A DNA stretch of 64,000 nucleotides from Lithobates sylvaticus (Eukaryota; Chordata; Amphibia; Anura; Ranidae), in contig CM053026.1 in NCBI GenBank assembly GCA_028564925.1, positions 604,765,616 to 604,829,615 on the forward strand, written 5' to 3'. The translations under genes and the position numbers were made by a program. Position 1 is the first letter of the stretch; every line of letters starts with the position of its first letter. The notes under the pieces are model-generated. The model did not search any database. It had not been told where the DNA came from and saw only the letters and a list, made by a program, of their open reading frames with translations. Shown piece after piece: positions 34,201 through 42,942 of this stretch.

Positions 34201-35022
34201 ATCACTGCAGATCTTACGATATTCTCCTTTGACCACCTGATGTCTCATCACAATGTCCGGCTTTCACACAAATTCAGATATCTACAGTTGTCCCATGCTT
34301 TCAGAGCTCAGTTCCCGCCGGGTGAATGGCAGATGGTGCAGTCCGACCTCGAACGGATTTTGCGATTTGATTGTTCCGAAAAACCCACCTCAGTGTTATA
34401 TGCACACCTCCTCTGGGTCTCTTCTCCTGGACTGTCCGGGCTCCACCAGAAATGGGGCCGGGATGTTCCGGAGATGGACTCGGAGGATTGGGAGGACGTG
34501 TGGGACTTCCCATTTAAAATACTGGTTTCCTTGAGAGACCGCCTCATTCAATATAAGATTGTTCATAGGGCGTACCTTACTCCCGCTCGGGTGCATAAGA
34601 TGAGGTCTTCTCTATCCCCGGAATGCTGGCGCTGTGACCATGCTCCTGGGGACTATATCCATATATTTTGGTCCTGCCCGGTAATTGCAGGTTTCTGGTC
34701 ACAAATCCTTTCAGAGGTGAATGATCTGCTAAGTATCTCTATTGCTCCTTCCCCAAAAATATGCCTGCTGGGGCTGGTGGAGGACCTGGTACCCAGAATG
34801 GCTGAGAGAACCCTATTGGGTCTCCTGCTGTTCTATGCCAGGAAATCCATTGTTCTATGCTGGAAGCGAAAGACTCCTCCCTCTATAGGCTCATGGAAAT
34901 CACTTGTTAACAAGGTGATACCCCTTTACAGGGACACCTATACACACAGAGGTTGTCCGAAAAAGCATGACAGAGTCTGGAGTAAGTGGTTAGCGGAACC
35001 CTCCACTGCTGCAATAGATTAA
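31240..35022 (+). pseudogene. L1 ORF2: endonuclease and reverse transcriptase, two frameshifts
   Basis: The N-terminal APE endonuclease is in 31240-32352: SWNVRGLN, LVLQETH, LLLGDFNAI, RIDYAFANP and LSDHSPLEI in the correct order. A frameshift at a run of seven T (about 32344) and another near 32640 separate this from the long frame that ends at 35022. That frame holds reverse transcriptase: GKAPGPDGLP, YRPIALLNTDLKI, DQTGFMSRKST, SLDIEKAFDSIEW, SRGTRQGCPLSP and VALYADDLLLF (catalytic YADD). The C-terminal half ends in a cysteine-rich region (PECWRCDH, HIFWSCP) as in L1. It would nick target DNA and copy L1 RNA at the nick. The catalytic residues remain, but the frame breaks uncouple the endonuclease from the polymerase. 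Confidence 0.92.
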
Positions 35023-35339
35023 GTGGCTTCTCTACTATATGTTGGCCCTCCTTACCCTCCTTATAGTACACACCGGGTTCATAGGATAATCTTGGTGACC
35101 TAATTCATTGTTGGCCCCCCCCCATGGAGCAAGAGCCTTGACAAATTCATTGCTGTCATTATGCTACGGTAGTCATTGATACTTTAATGTTTTTTGATAC
35201 TATGACAATACTTTGTGACCCCCTGCGTGGGTCCCTTCCCTGTTGACAGCCAGATGTTGGCTGTGCTGTTGTACGTCTGTATTGTTCTGTTTGTTAAGAA
35301 AAATAAAACGTTTTTCAAAAAAAAATAAAAAAATATTGC

Positions 35340-37060
35340 TGTGATCTGTATACATGGGAATACCCGGGAGTATCCTGTAACCACTGTTCAGTTTAAAACT
35401 GGTTTAGGTACAGTGACCCATCCGGTTGGACTTGTTCCCCACTTGGTGCATGAGGCCATCATTGGTAGGGACTTCCCTATGTTTTGGGAACTGCGGGATC
35501 ATCCCAACTCGGTCGCAGTACCTGACTCAGTCGCAGAGCCACTACTGACAATGTGGGTTCAGGGGACTCTTCTCAGGGCTCCCCGGCTTTTCCTCTATCG
35601 GTTATGGCAGGAGAGCTGGAGGACCCTGAGGAGGTCCCCACTACCAGTAGAGCCGGACAGCCGTCTGCTGACACCGAGCCTATGTTAGAGTTTGATGACC
35701 TTAATGTGCATAAGGAAAATTTTGGTACTGAGCAGAGAAAAGACCATACCCTTTCCAGGGCCTGGGAAAATGTAATAGTGATTAATGTAATAGTGATTAA
35801 TGATGTACCTGTCGAACCCGGGGACAGGCCCTGTTTTCCTTATTTCAGCAGCAATGAGGATTTACTGTATCGTGTATGTAAAATTAATGATGAAGTGGTT
35901 GAGCAGTTGGTGGTCCCTAAGCCATACAGACGGCCGGTGTTAGAACTTGCCCATGGGCACTTGCTAGGAGGCCATTTAGGGGTTGAAAAAACTACTGAAA
36001 GGGTGTTGCGCAGATTTTACTGGCCCGGGATACAGAAAGATGTTAAGAATTACTGTCAATCCTGTCCTGTGTGTTAGATGTCAGCCCCACTATCCCACTT
36101 CCGAAGTCCTTTAGTGCCCTTGCCTATCATTGAAGTGCCCTTTGAGAGGATTGCCATGGACCTTGTGGGCCCACTTCCCAAGTCTGCCCGGGGTCATCAG
36201 CATATCCTCGTAATCATGGATTATGCTACCCGTTACCCTGAAGCAGTTCCCTTACGTGCCGCGTCTGCTAAAAACATTGCCAAAGAACTGTTTATGGTGT
36301 TCAGTCGGGTTGGCATCCCGAAAGAAATCCTTACAGACCAGGGCACCCCGTTTATGTCGCGAATAACTAGGGAGCTCTGCAAGTTATTCAAAGTGACGCA
36401 GCTGCGAACCTCAGTGTATCATCCTCAAACGGATGGCTTAGTGGAACGCTTCAATAAGACGTTAAAAGGCATGTTAAAAAAGGTTGTGGACAAGGATGGG
36501 AAAAACTGGGACTTCCTGATACCATACTTGATGTTTGCCATCAGGGAGGTTCCCCAGTCCTCTACGGGGTACTCCCCATTTGAGTTGCTTTATGGGAGAC
36601 ACCCTCTGGGACTCTTAGACATAGCCAAAGAAACTTGGGAGGGAGAACAAACACCCCATAAAAGTGTCATTGAGCATATTGCCCAAATGCAGGAGAGGAT
36701 TGCAGCAATCATGCCAGTGGTAAAAGAACACTTACTGCAGGCCCAGGCAGCCCAACAGAGAATATACAATAGGGGGGGCCCAACTCCGTGTTTTCTCACC
36801 TGGTGACAGGGTCCTGGTGTTAGTTCCCACTGTTGAGAGCAAGTTCCTGGCTAAGTGGCAGGGTCCCTTTGAAGTAATTGAGAGAGTTGGGGAGGTCAAC
36901 TACAAGGTTTATCAACCAGGAAAAAGGAAGCCCGAACAGGTTTACCATATAAACCTGTTAAAACCCTGGAAGGATAGTATCAGAGACGTACTTACCGAGA
37001 CCGAGATGCTGAGAGTGGTTCACCCTTGCGACCCGGCGCAATCTGCCCCCTGGAGGTGAG
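35340..37060 (+). CDS. Protease remainder and integrase, Gmr1-type element
   Basis: 35345-35490 continues the protease fold (IIGRDFP). 35940-36075 holds the HHCC zinc domain (HLLGGHLGVEKTTERVLRRF, then CQSCPVC). 36080-36800 is the integrase catalytic core with AMDLVGPLP, ILTDQGTPF and YHPQTDGLVERFNKTLK around the DDE residues. 36817-37010 is the C-terminal domain (FLAKWQGPFEVIERVG, VYHINLLKPW). In the element it joins new DNA to the chromosome. It stands before the reverse transcriptase in the element, which is the feature that identifies the Gmr1 group. Broken copy; treated as a fossil. Confidence 0.88.
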
Positions 37061-37761
37061 ACAGGGAACAAACGGCACCAGGAGGCACAGGTTACCTCCG
37101 GCAGGTGGACGGAACTGGCGGGATGCCCAGAGGAGATGAGGACCTGGCCTAGGCAGACCGGCAGATGGCAGGAGGGAGAGGCAGGAGCTCAAACACCTGG
37201 CTGAGGGACTGACACCGGTCACTGAGCAGTCAGCAGCTACGTAAGTCCGGAGAGCAGGCCGGGGGTCAAACACAGGTTTAATGGTAAGTCCGTGGAGGCA
37301 AGCAAAGGGTCAAACACAGGATCAGGCAGCAAAGTCCGTGAAGGCAAGCAGAGGGTCAAACACAGGATCAGGCAGCAAAGTCCGTGGAGGCAAGCAGAGG
37401 GTCAAACACAGGATCAGGCAGCAAAGTCTGTTAACAAGCCAGGGGGTCAAACACAGGAGAAGACAGCAACAGTCCGTTTAAACAAGCCAAGGGGTCAGGA
37501 TACAGGATCAGATCTGGTTTTACACACAGGGGACGCACAGGCACTAAGCTGGAAAGACAGACCAGCAAAGTGCCTGTGCGTCAGGCAGCTTTTATAGGCG
37601 CCCAGTGGACGCTAATTGCGCGCCATGGCGCACAAACGTGCGCCAGTGCGCATGCGCGAGCGCCGGACCGCCGAGCCGCGAGTGCGCATGCGCCGGAGAG
37701 CCGGGCCGCCGCGCATGCACACTGGAGAGCGGGCCGCTCGTCCGGCGCTGGAGCCCTGACA
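36978..37761 (-). repeat. 3' LTR of the chromovirus (784 bp)
   Basis: Read on the minus strand it begins TGTCAGGGCTCCAGCGCC and ends GTCTCTGATA, so the 3' terminus is TA rather than the usual CA. It contains three copies of a 45-bp unit (37286-37420, AAGTCCGTGGAGGCAAGCAG then GGTCAAACACAGGATCAGGC) and further degenerate copies. The polypurine tract lies just inside it at 37762-37772. Confidence 0.9.
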
Positions 37762-40700
37762 GTGCCCCCCCCGAGGGGTGGCCTCTGGACACCCAAACTG
37801 GCCATTAATTCAGGGTGCGCCTGATGGAATGCCTGGATCAAACGTGGGGCGTGTAGGTTCCTTGAGGGTTCCCATGAATTGTCCTCGGGAGGGTAACCCT
37901 TCCACTTGATCAGGTATTGGAGCTGCCTGCCCTTTTTTCTGCAACTCAGGATTTCTTCCACCTCAAACTCCTTCTCGCCCTCGACTAAAACAGGAGGAGG
38001 AGGTGGTTTTTCCCTGCCAGGAAAAGGGCTGGGAGTGATGGGTTTCAAAAGGGAGGCATGAAAAACAGGATGAATCCTATAACTTGGAGGTAAATCCAGT
38101 TCGAAGGCCACAGGATTTACTATCCTTTTGACCCTGAATGGGCCAATGAACCTTGGCCCCAATTTCCGGGAGGGGACAGGTAGTTTCAGGTTGGTGGAGG
38201 ACAGCCAGACCTCTTCGTTGACCCCAAATGCTGGATTCTCTTTCCTCCCCTTGTTAAAGTGCTTGCTGTACCCTTCTTGGGCTTCCTGCATGCACTTCTG
38301 CAATTTTTGGAAATTGACCTGTAAAGACTCCACACGATCTTGAGCTGCAGGGACAGAGTTCTCCGGAGGGGATTCAGGAAGAAAAGAGGGGTGGAAACCA
38401 GAGTTGGCCCAGAAGGGTGTTTGCTTGGTGGCGGAATGGATAGAGTTGTTATATGCAAATTTGGCGTAGGGTAAGAGGGTAGACCAGTCATCTTGGGAAT
38501 TGGAGCAGAAGCAACGGAGGTACTGTTCCAGAGTTTGGTTGGTCCTTTCCGTTTGACCGTTGCTCTGGGGATGGTAAGCGGAAGACAAGCAGATCTTTAT
38601 TTCAAGGGACTTGCATAATTCTTTCCAAAACTTTGAAGTAAACTGGGTACCTCTGTCAGATGTGATGCTCTTGGGTACCCCATGAAGTCTTACAATTTCC
38701 TTGAAGAATACGTCAGCCGTGGTGGAGGCGGATGGAGTACCCACCAGAGGAATAAAATGTGCCATCTTAGAGAGCCGATCCACGATGACAAGAATGGTGG
38801 TGTAACCCCCGGAAGGGGGTAACTCCACGATAAAGTCCATGGAGACTTCTGCCCAAGGGCGATCCGGGATGGGTAGTGGTCTTAGTAGCCCCCAGGACTT
38901 GGTCTTAGGTCCCTTGCTGCGCTGGCAAGGGACGCAGGAGGCGACATAGTCCTTACAGTCCTGCCTCCAGCCTGGCCACCAAAAGGAACGAGAGATAAGC
39001 TCCGAGGTTTTTCTGGAACCAAAATGGCCTGCCAACTTGTGGTCATGGAAGGTTTCAAGTACAAGAGGCCTTACCCCAAGGGGGACGAAGATCTTTTCCC
39101 CAGACCACAGGAGGTCATCGAGCTTGGTCAGAGAGAGGTTGGTAGGGGCCTGGTCATGTTCCGTAGCAGTTTTGATCGTAGTCATAAGATCCACCTGAGT
39201 AAGTAGGCCGAAGTTTTGTGGGGTTAAGATAGTGCTGGGTTTGCTTTCTTGGGAAGACTCTAGGAACATGCGGGAGAGCGCATCGGCCTTTCCGTTCTTG
39301 GAGCCCGGTCTGTAGGAGATGAGAAAATTGAATCTCGAAAAGAAGAGGGCCCACCTAGCCTGCCTGGGTCTCAGTCGTTTGGCTGTCCTGAGATACTCGA
39401 GATTCTTATGGTCGGTCCAAACCATAACAGGGTGAGATGCCCCCTCCAAGAGGTACCGCCACTCTTCAAGGGCAAATTTAATGGCTAGCAGTTCCCTATC
39501 CCCCACATCATAATTCTTCTCTGGTGGGCTCAGCTTTCGGGAGGCAAAGGCCACCGGGTGAAGGAGGGCCTTGGCGCCCTGGCGCCTGGAGAGGATGGCA
39601 CCGAGAGCAGTTTCGGAAGCGTCCACCTCCAGAACAAAAGGCAATGCGGGGTCTGGGTGCCGTAAGATTGGGGCGGAGGAGAACAAGGATTTCAACTGGG
39701 CGAAGGCCGCCTGGGCTTCTGGGGACCAACTGAACCGACTGTGTTGGTGGGTGAGTAGGGTGATTGGCGCCACAATGGAGGAGAAGCCCACGATAAATCT
39801 CCGATAGAAGTTGGCAAATTCAATAAACCTCTGAACTCCCTTTTTGTCATTGGGGGCCGGCCAATCTTGAATGGCTTGCACTTTTTGTGGGTCCATGGCG
39901 ACCCCATTGGTAGAGATGACAAACCCCAGGAACTGTACAGTGGACCTTTCGAACTCACATTTCTCTGCCTTGAGGTAAAGTTTGTGTTGTCTGAGGATGG
40001 TGAGGACTATTTTAACGTGCGTTCGGTGGAGTTCAGGAGTGGCAGAGAAAATGAGTATATCGTCCAGATAGACCACTAGGAAGTCATCCAAGTACCTGCG
40101 GAAAATGTCATTCACTAGGTGTTGGAATGTCGCCGGGGCATTACACAGCCCGAACGGCATTACAAGGTACTCGTAGTGCCCGAACCTTGATCTAAAAGCG
40201 GTCTTCCACTCATCACCCGCCCTGATCCGTATGAGATTGTAGGCCCCTCGGAGGTCAAGTTTAGAGAAGATCTGTGCGGACCGAAATCGCTGGAACAGTT
40301 CGGGGATGAGGGGAAGAGGGTACCTATTCTTAATGGTAATTTTATTGATTTCTCTGTAGTCAATACAGGGCCTTAGTGAGCCGTCCTTCTTCTCAACAAA
40401 GAAGATGCCGGCTCCAGCTGGCGAAGATGAAGGACGGATAAACCCTTTGGCCAGGTTCTCGTCAATGTAGGTTTTGAGAGTTGCCAACTCGGCTTCGGAC
40501 AGGGGAAAAATACGGCCGAAAGGGACCGCAGCACCGGGCAAGAGGTCTATGGGACAGTCATAGGGTCGGTGAGGTGGTAGGCGGTCGGCCTGTTGTTTGT
40601 CAAAGACGTCCCTAAATTCCAGGTAGACAGGTGGGACGTGTTTCAAGCTGTCGGGTACTGGTACTAGAGCCGAGCAGGAAGCCAGGGTTGAGGAGGAGCA

Positions 40701-41333
40701 GTTTTGGGAACAGTATTGGGAGGGGAAGGAGACCTCCTTCGTCCGCCAGTTAATCAGGGGTTCATGTGCCTGCAACCAAGGGAGCCCCAAGATGATGGGG
40801 AACATGGGAGACGGAATGATATCCAGGCGGAGAAGCTCTTTATGGCCAGAATCGGTGGTGACAAGAATGGGGCTGGTTTCAAAAGTGATCAAGCCGGAGC
40901 GCGGAAGGGATCCATCGGCTAGGTGAACCTGGAGGCACTGCTTCTTGGGGACAAGGGGAAGCTGGAGCCGGGCAGCGAGGGAGGAATCCAAGAAGCAGCT
41001 GCAGGCCCCGGAATCAACTATGGCCGGGAGGCGGACCTCCTTTCCCGTTAACTGCAAAGAGATAAAGAGGATAATGTAAGTTTGGGACAGACCGGAAACC
41101 TGGTAGTTAAAGTTGAGCTTGGAAGGGGACTTACTAGGCCTAATGGGGCAAATGCGAAGGAAGTGCCCGGAACCTCCGCAATAAAGGCACAGGTCTGCCT
41201 GTCGCCTGCGTAAACGCTCCTCTGGGGTCAGAGGGGCGCGGACCAGGCCTAACTGCATGGGTTCGATTCTGGAGAGGCTGTAGGTGGCGAATGGAAGGAA
41301 GGCTGGGCAGGACTCGGCTTGGGTAACATCCAA
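37581..41333 (-). CDS. Pol polyprotein of the chromovirus
   Basis: A 1250-residue open frame. Order: CCHC knuckle CLYCGGSGHFLRIC (about residues 48-62), protease with IVDSGACS (about 105), reverse transcriptase with YPLPLIPELFQRFRSA, LVMPFGLCNAPATFQ and VVYLDDILIF (about 340-430), RNase H with LEVDASETALGAILSR (about 570), integrase zinc domain (GHFGSRKTSELISR, then CVPCQRSKG), integrase core with VSMDFIVELPP, ITSDRGTQF and YHPQSNGQTERTNQ, and a chromodomain (EFEVEEILSCRK, LIKWKGYPPEDNSWEP) near residues 1130-1180. The frame runs on about 60 codons into the 3' LTR, so the polypurine tract is inside it. It overlaps Gag by about 85 bases in another frame, consistent with the programmed shift known in this group. 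Confidence 0.92.
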   Translation of the reverse strand: MDVTQAESCPAFLPFATYSLSRIEPMQLGLVRAPLTPEERLRRRQADLCLYCGGSGHFLRICPIRPSKSPSKLNFNYQVSGLSQTYIILFISLQLTGKEVRLPAIVDSGACSCFLDSSLAARLQLPLVPKKQCLQVHLADGSLPRSGLITFETSPILVTTDSGHKELLRLDIIPSPMFPIILGLPWLQAHEPLINWRTKEVSFPSQYCSQNCSSSTLASCSALVPVPDSLKHVPPVYLEFRDVFDKQQADRLPPHRPYDCPIDLLPGAAVPFGRIFPLSEAELATLKTYIDENLAKGFIRPSSSPAGAGIFFVEKKDGSLRPCIDYREINKITIKNRYPLPLIPELFQRFRSAQIFSKLDLRGAYNLIRIRAGDEWKTAFRSRFGHYEYLVMPFGLCNAPATFQHLVNDIFRRYLDDFLVVYLDDILIFSATPELHRTHVKIVLTILRQHKLYLKAEKCEFERSTVQFLGFVISTNGVAMDPQKVQAIQDWPAPNDKKGVQRFIEFANFYRRFIVGFSSIVAPITLLTHQHSRFSWSPEAQAAFAQLKSLFSSAPILRHPDPALPFVLEVDASETALGAILSRRQGAKALLHPVAFASRKLSPPEKNYDVGDRELLAIKFALEEWRYLLEGASHPVMVWTDHKNLEYLRTAKRLRPRQARWALFFSRFNFLISYRPGSKNGKADALSRMFLESSQESKPSTILTPQNFGLLTQVDLMTTIKTATEHDQAPTNLSLTKLDDLLWSGEKIFVPLGVRPLVLETFHDHKLAGHFGSRKTSELISRSFWWPGWRQDCKDYVASCVPCQRSKGPKTKSWGLLRPLPIPDRPWAEVSMDFIVELPPSGGYTTILVIVDRLSKMAHFIPLVGTPSASTTADVFFKEIVRLHGVPKSITSDRGTQFTSKFWKELCKSLEIKICLSSAYHPQSNGQTERTNQTLEQYLRCFCSNSQDDWSTLLPYAKFAYNNSIHSATKQTPFWANSGFHPSFLPESPPENSVPAAQDRVESLQVNFQKLQKCMQEAQEGYSKHFNKGRKENPAFGVNEEVWLSSTNLKLPVPSRKLGPRFIGPFRVKRIVNPVAFELDLPPSYRIHPVFHASLLKPITPSPFPGREKPPPPPVLVEGEKEFEVEEILSCRKKGRQLQYLIKWKGYPPEDNSWEPSRNLHAPRLIQAFHQAHPELMASLGVQRPPLGGGTVRAPAPDERPALQCACAAARLSGACALAARRSGARACALAHVCAPWRAISVHWAPIKAA

Positions 41334-42094
41334 CTGGGACGAGGCGTCTGGAAGCGTTCAGCGCGGCGTTCACGCAAGCGCCTGTCAATCTTGGTGACTG
41401 CTTGTATGAGGTCCTCCAGAGATTCCGGGACATCGATCCGGGCGAGTTCATCCTTAAGGGTGTCGGAAAGTCCTTGGCGGAACTGATATTTGAGGGCCGG
41501 CCCATTCCAGCCGGTGTCGGCTGACCACTTTCGGAACTCAGCGGTGTAGTCTTCGACCGGCCTCCGGCCTTGGGAGAGGTTGTGCAGGGTGGTTTCGGCG
41601 GTGGCCCCCTTCTGGGGATCGTCGTAGAGCTGACCCATGCTCTCAAAGAAAGTGTCTACTGAGTTCAACACAGGATCCCTCTGTTCCATTAGGCTATGGG
41701 CCCACGCCTGGGGTTCCTCGGCCAGGAGAGAGATGATGAACCCCACTTTCACCACTTCAGAGGAGAAGGTTCTGGGCTGCAGAGCCAGGTACAGGGTGCA
41801 GGCATTCTTGAATGCCCTGAATCTCTTGCGGTCGCCAGAGAAACGTTCAGGTGTAGGCACCCTAGGTTCAGGGGAGGCCACGACCACTGTGGGGTTGATG
41901 GGAGCTGCCGACGGGGGAACCCCACTGATGGTGGCTGAGTTGCCGGTTGCAGGGGCAGATGGCCCGGCCAATTGCTGTAGGCGGCTGTCAATTTGGGTGT
42001 AGCCCATTTGCAGTTTTTGGACAGCCTCAGTAAGTGCTGCCATCTGCTGGCACAGGATCTCAAGGGGAGAACACGCTCTGTCGGTCTCGGACAT
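41249..42094 (-). CDS. Gag of the chromovirus
   Basis: A 281-residue frame starting MSETDRACSPLEI only 13 bases inside the 5' LTR. Residues 10-45 form a short coiled coil (LCQQMAALTEAVQKLQMGYT). The capsid core follows: VPTPERFSGDRKRFRAFKNA, FIISLLAEEPQAWAHSLME, FRKWSADTGWNGPALKYQFR, GLSDTLKDEL, the layout of Sushi-type Gag and of the vertebrate RTL genes derived from it. The CCHC knuckle is carried by the overlapping Pol frame. Role: particle assembly and RNA packaging in the cytoplasm. Confidence 0.88.
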   Translation of the reverse strand: MSETDRACSPLEILCQQMAALTEAVQKLQMGYTQIDSRLQQLAGPSAPATGNSATISGVPPSAAPINPTVVVASPEPRVPTPERFSGDRKRFRAFKNACTLYLALQPRTFSSEVVKVGFIISLLAEEPQAWAHSLMEQRDPVLNSVDTFFESMGQLYDDPQKGATAETTLHNLSQGRRPVEDYTAEFRKWSADTGWNGPALKYQFRQGLSDTLKDELARIDVPESLEDLIQAVTKIDRRLRERRAERFQTPRPSWMLPKPSPAQPSFHSPPTASPESNPCS

Positions 42095-42107
42095 GGCTGG
42101 TCTGTAC

Positions 42108-42937
42108 TATCAGAGACGTACTTACCGAGACCGAGATGCTGAGAGCGGTTCACCCTTGCGACCCGGCGCAATCTGCCCCCTGGAGGTGAGACAGGGAACA
42201 AACGGCACCAGGAGGCACAGGTTACCTCCGGCAGGTGGACGGAACTGGCGGGATGCCCGGAGGAGATGAGGATCTGGCCTAGGCAGACCGGCAGATGGCA
42301 GGAGGGAGAGGCAGGAGCTCAAACACCTGGCTGAGGGACTGACACCGGTCACTGAGCAGTCAGCAGCTACGTAAGTCCGGAGAGCAGGCCGGGGGTCAAA
42401 CACAGGTTTAATGGTAAGTCCGTGGAGGCAAGCAGAGGGTCAAACACAGGATCAGGCAGCAAAGTCCGTGGAGGCAAGCAGAGGGTCAAACACAGGATCA
42501 GGCAGCAAAGTCCGTGGAGGCAAGCAGAGGGTCAAACACAGGATCAGGCAGCAAAGTCCGTGGAGGCAAGCAGAGGGTCAAACACAGGATCAGGCAGCAA
42601 AGTCCGTTAACAAGCCAGGGGGTCAAACACAGGAGAAGACAGCAACAGTCCGTTTAAACAAGCCAAGGGGTCAGGATACAGGATCAGATCTGGTTTTACA
42701 CACAGGGGACGCACAGGCACTAAGCTGGAAAGACAGACCAGCAAAGTGCCTGTGCATCAGGCAGCTTTTATAGGCGCCCAGTGGACGCTAATTGCGCGCC
42801 ATGGCGCACAAACGTGCGCCAGTGCGCATGCGCGAGCGCCGGACCGCCGAGCCGCGAGTGCGCATGCGCCGGAGAGCCGGGCCGCCACGCATGCGCACTG
42901 GAGAGCGGGCTGCTCGTCCGGCGCTGGAGCCCTGACA
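42108..42937 (-). repeat. 5' LTR of the chromovirus (830 bp)
   Basis: Same ends as the 784-bp partner but with four copies of the 45-bp unit (42416-42595) instead of three, which explains the length difference. The GC-rich segment 42770-42930 is made of GCGCATGCGC-type blocks. Very little sequence separates the LTR from the Gag start codon, and I do not see an obvious primer binding site in the usual place. Confidence 0.88.
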
Positions 42938-42942
42938 GATAG

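Larger units (their letters stand above)
28861..35328 (+). mobile_element. Full-length L1-clade LINE
   Basis: It is bounded by a perfect 16-bp target duplication, AAAAATATTGCTGTGA (28845-28860 and 35329-35344), and ends in an A-rich tail (AAAAATAAAACG, then poly-A near 35318-35328). The bottom strand at the site reads TTTTT/A, an L1-endonuclease-like target. Layout: GC-rich 5' UTR (28861-29703), ORF1 (29704-30566), inter-ORF spacer (30567-31239), ORF2 (31240-35022), 3' UTR. Apparent length 6.47 kb, with no 5' truncation evident. Both ORFs carry frameshifts, so it is inactive, but decay is light. It sits inside the protease region of the Gmr1-type element. Confidence 0.93.
36978..42937 (-). 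mobile_element. Chromovirus-type Ty3/gypsy element, looks nearly whole
   Basis: The LTRs lie at 36978-37761 (3' LTR) and 42108-42937 (5' LTR), flanked by a perfect 5-bp target duplication, GATAG (36973-36977 and 42938-42942). Gag and a long Pol with a C-terminal chromodomain lie on the minus strand. By eye the LTRs differ at about 10 of some 780 aligned positions plus one 45-bp tandem unit, so the insertion is young. Gag and Pol frames both look open. It inserted between the integrase and reverse transcriptase regions of the Gmr1-type element. Lineage: vertebrate chromoviruses of the Sushi/Amn kind, by domain content. Confidence 0.92.

Noticed and set aside
32575-35022. 815-residue frame as a possible host enzyme
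   Set aside because: It is the reverse-transcriptase part of L1 ORF2, inside a unit with target duplications and a poly-A tail.
37597-37824. Arg/Ala-rich open frames in GC-rich DNA
   Set aside because: They come from GCGCATGCGC-type repeats in the chromovirus LTR and occur again at the other LTR.
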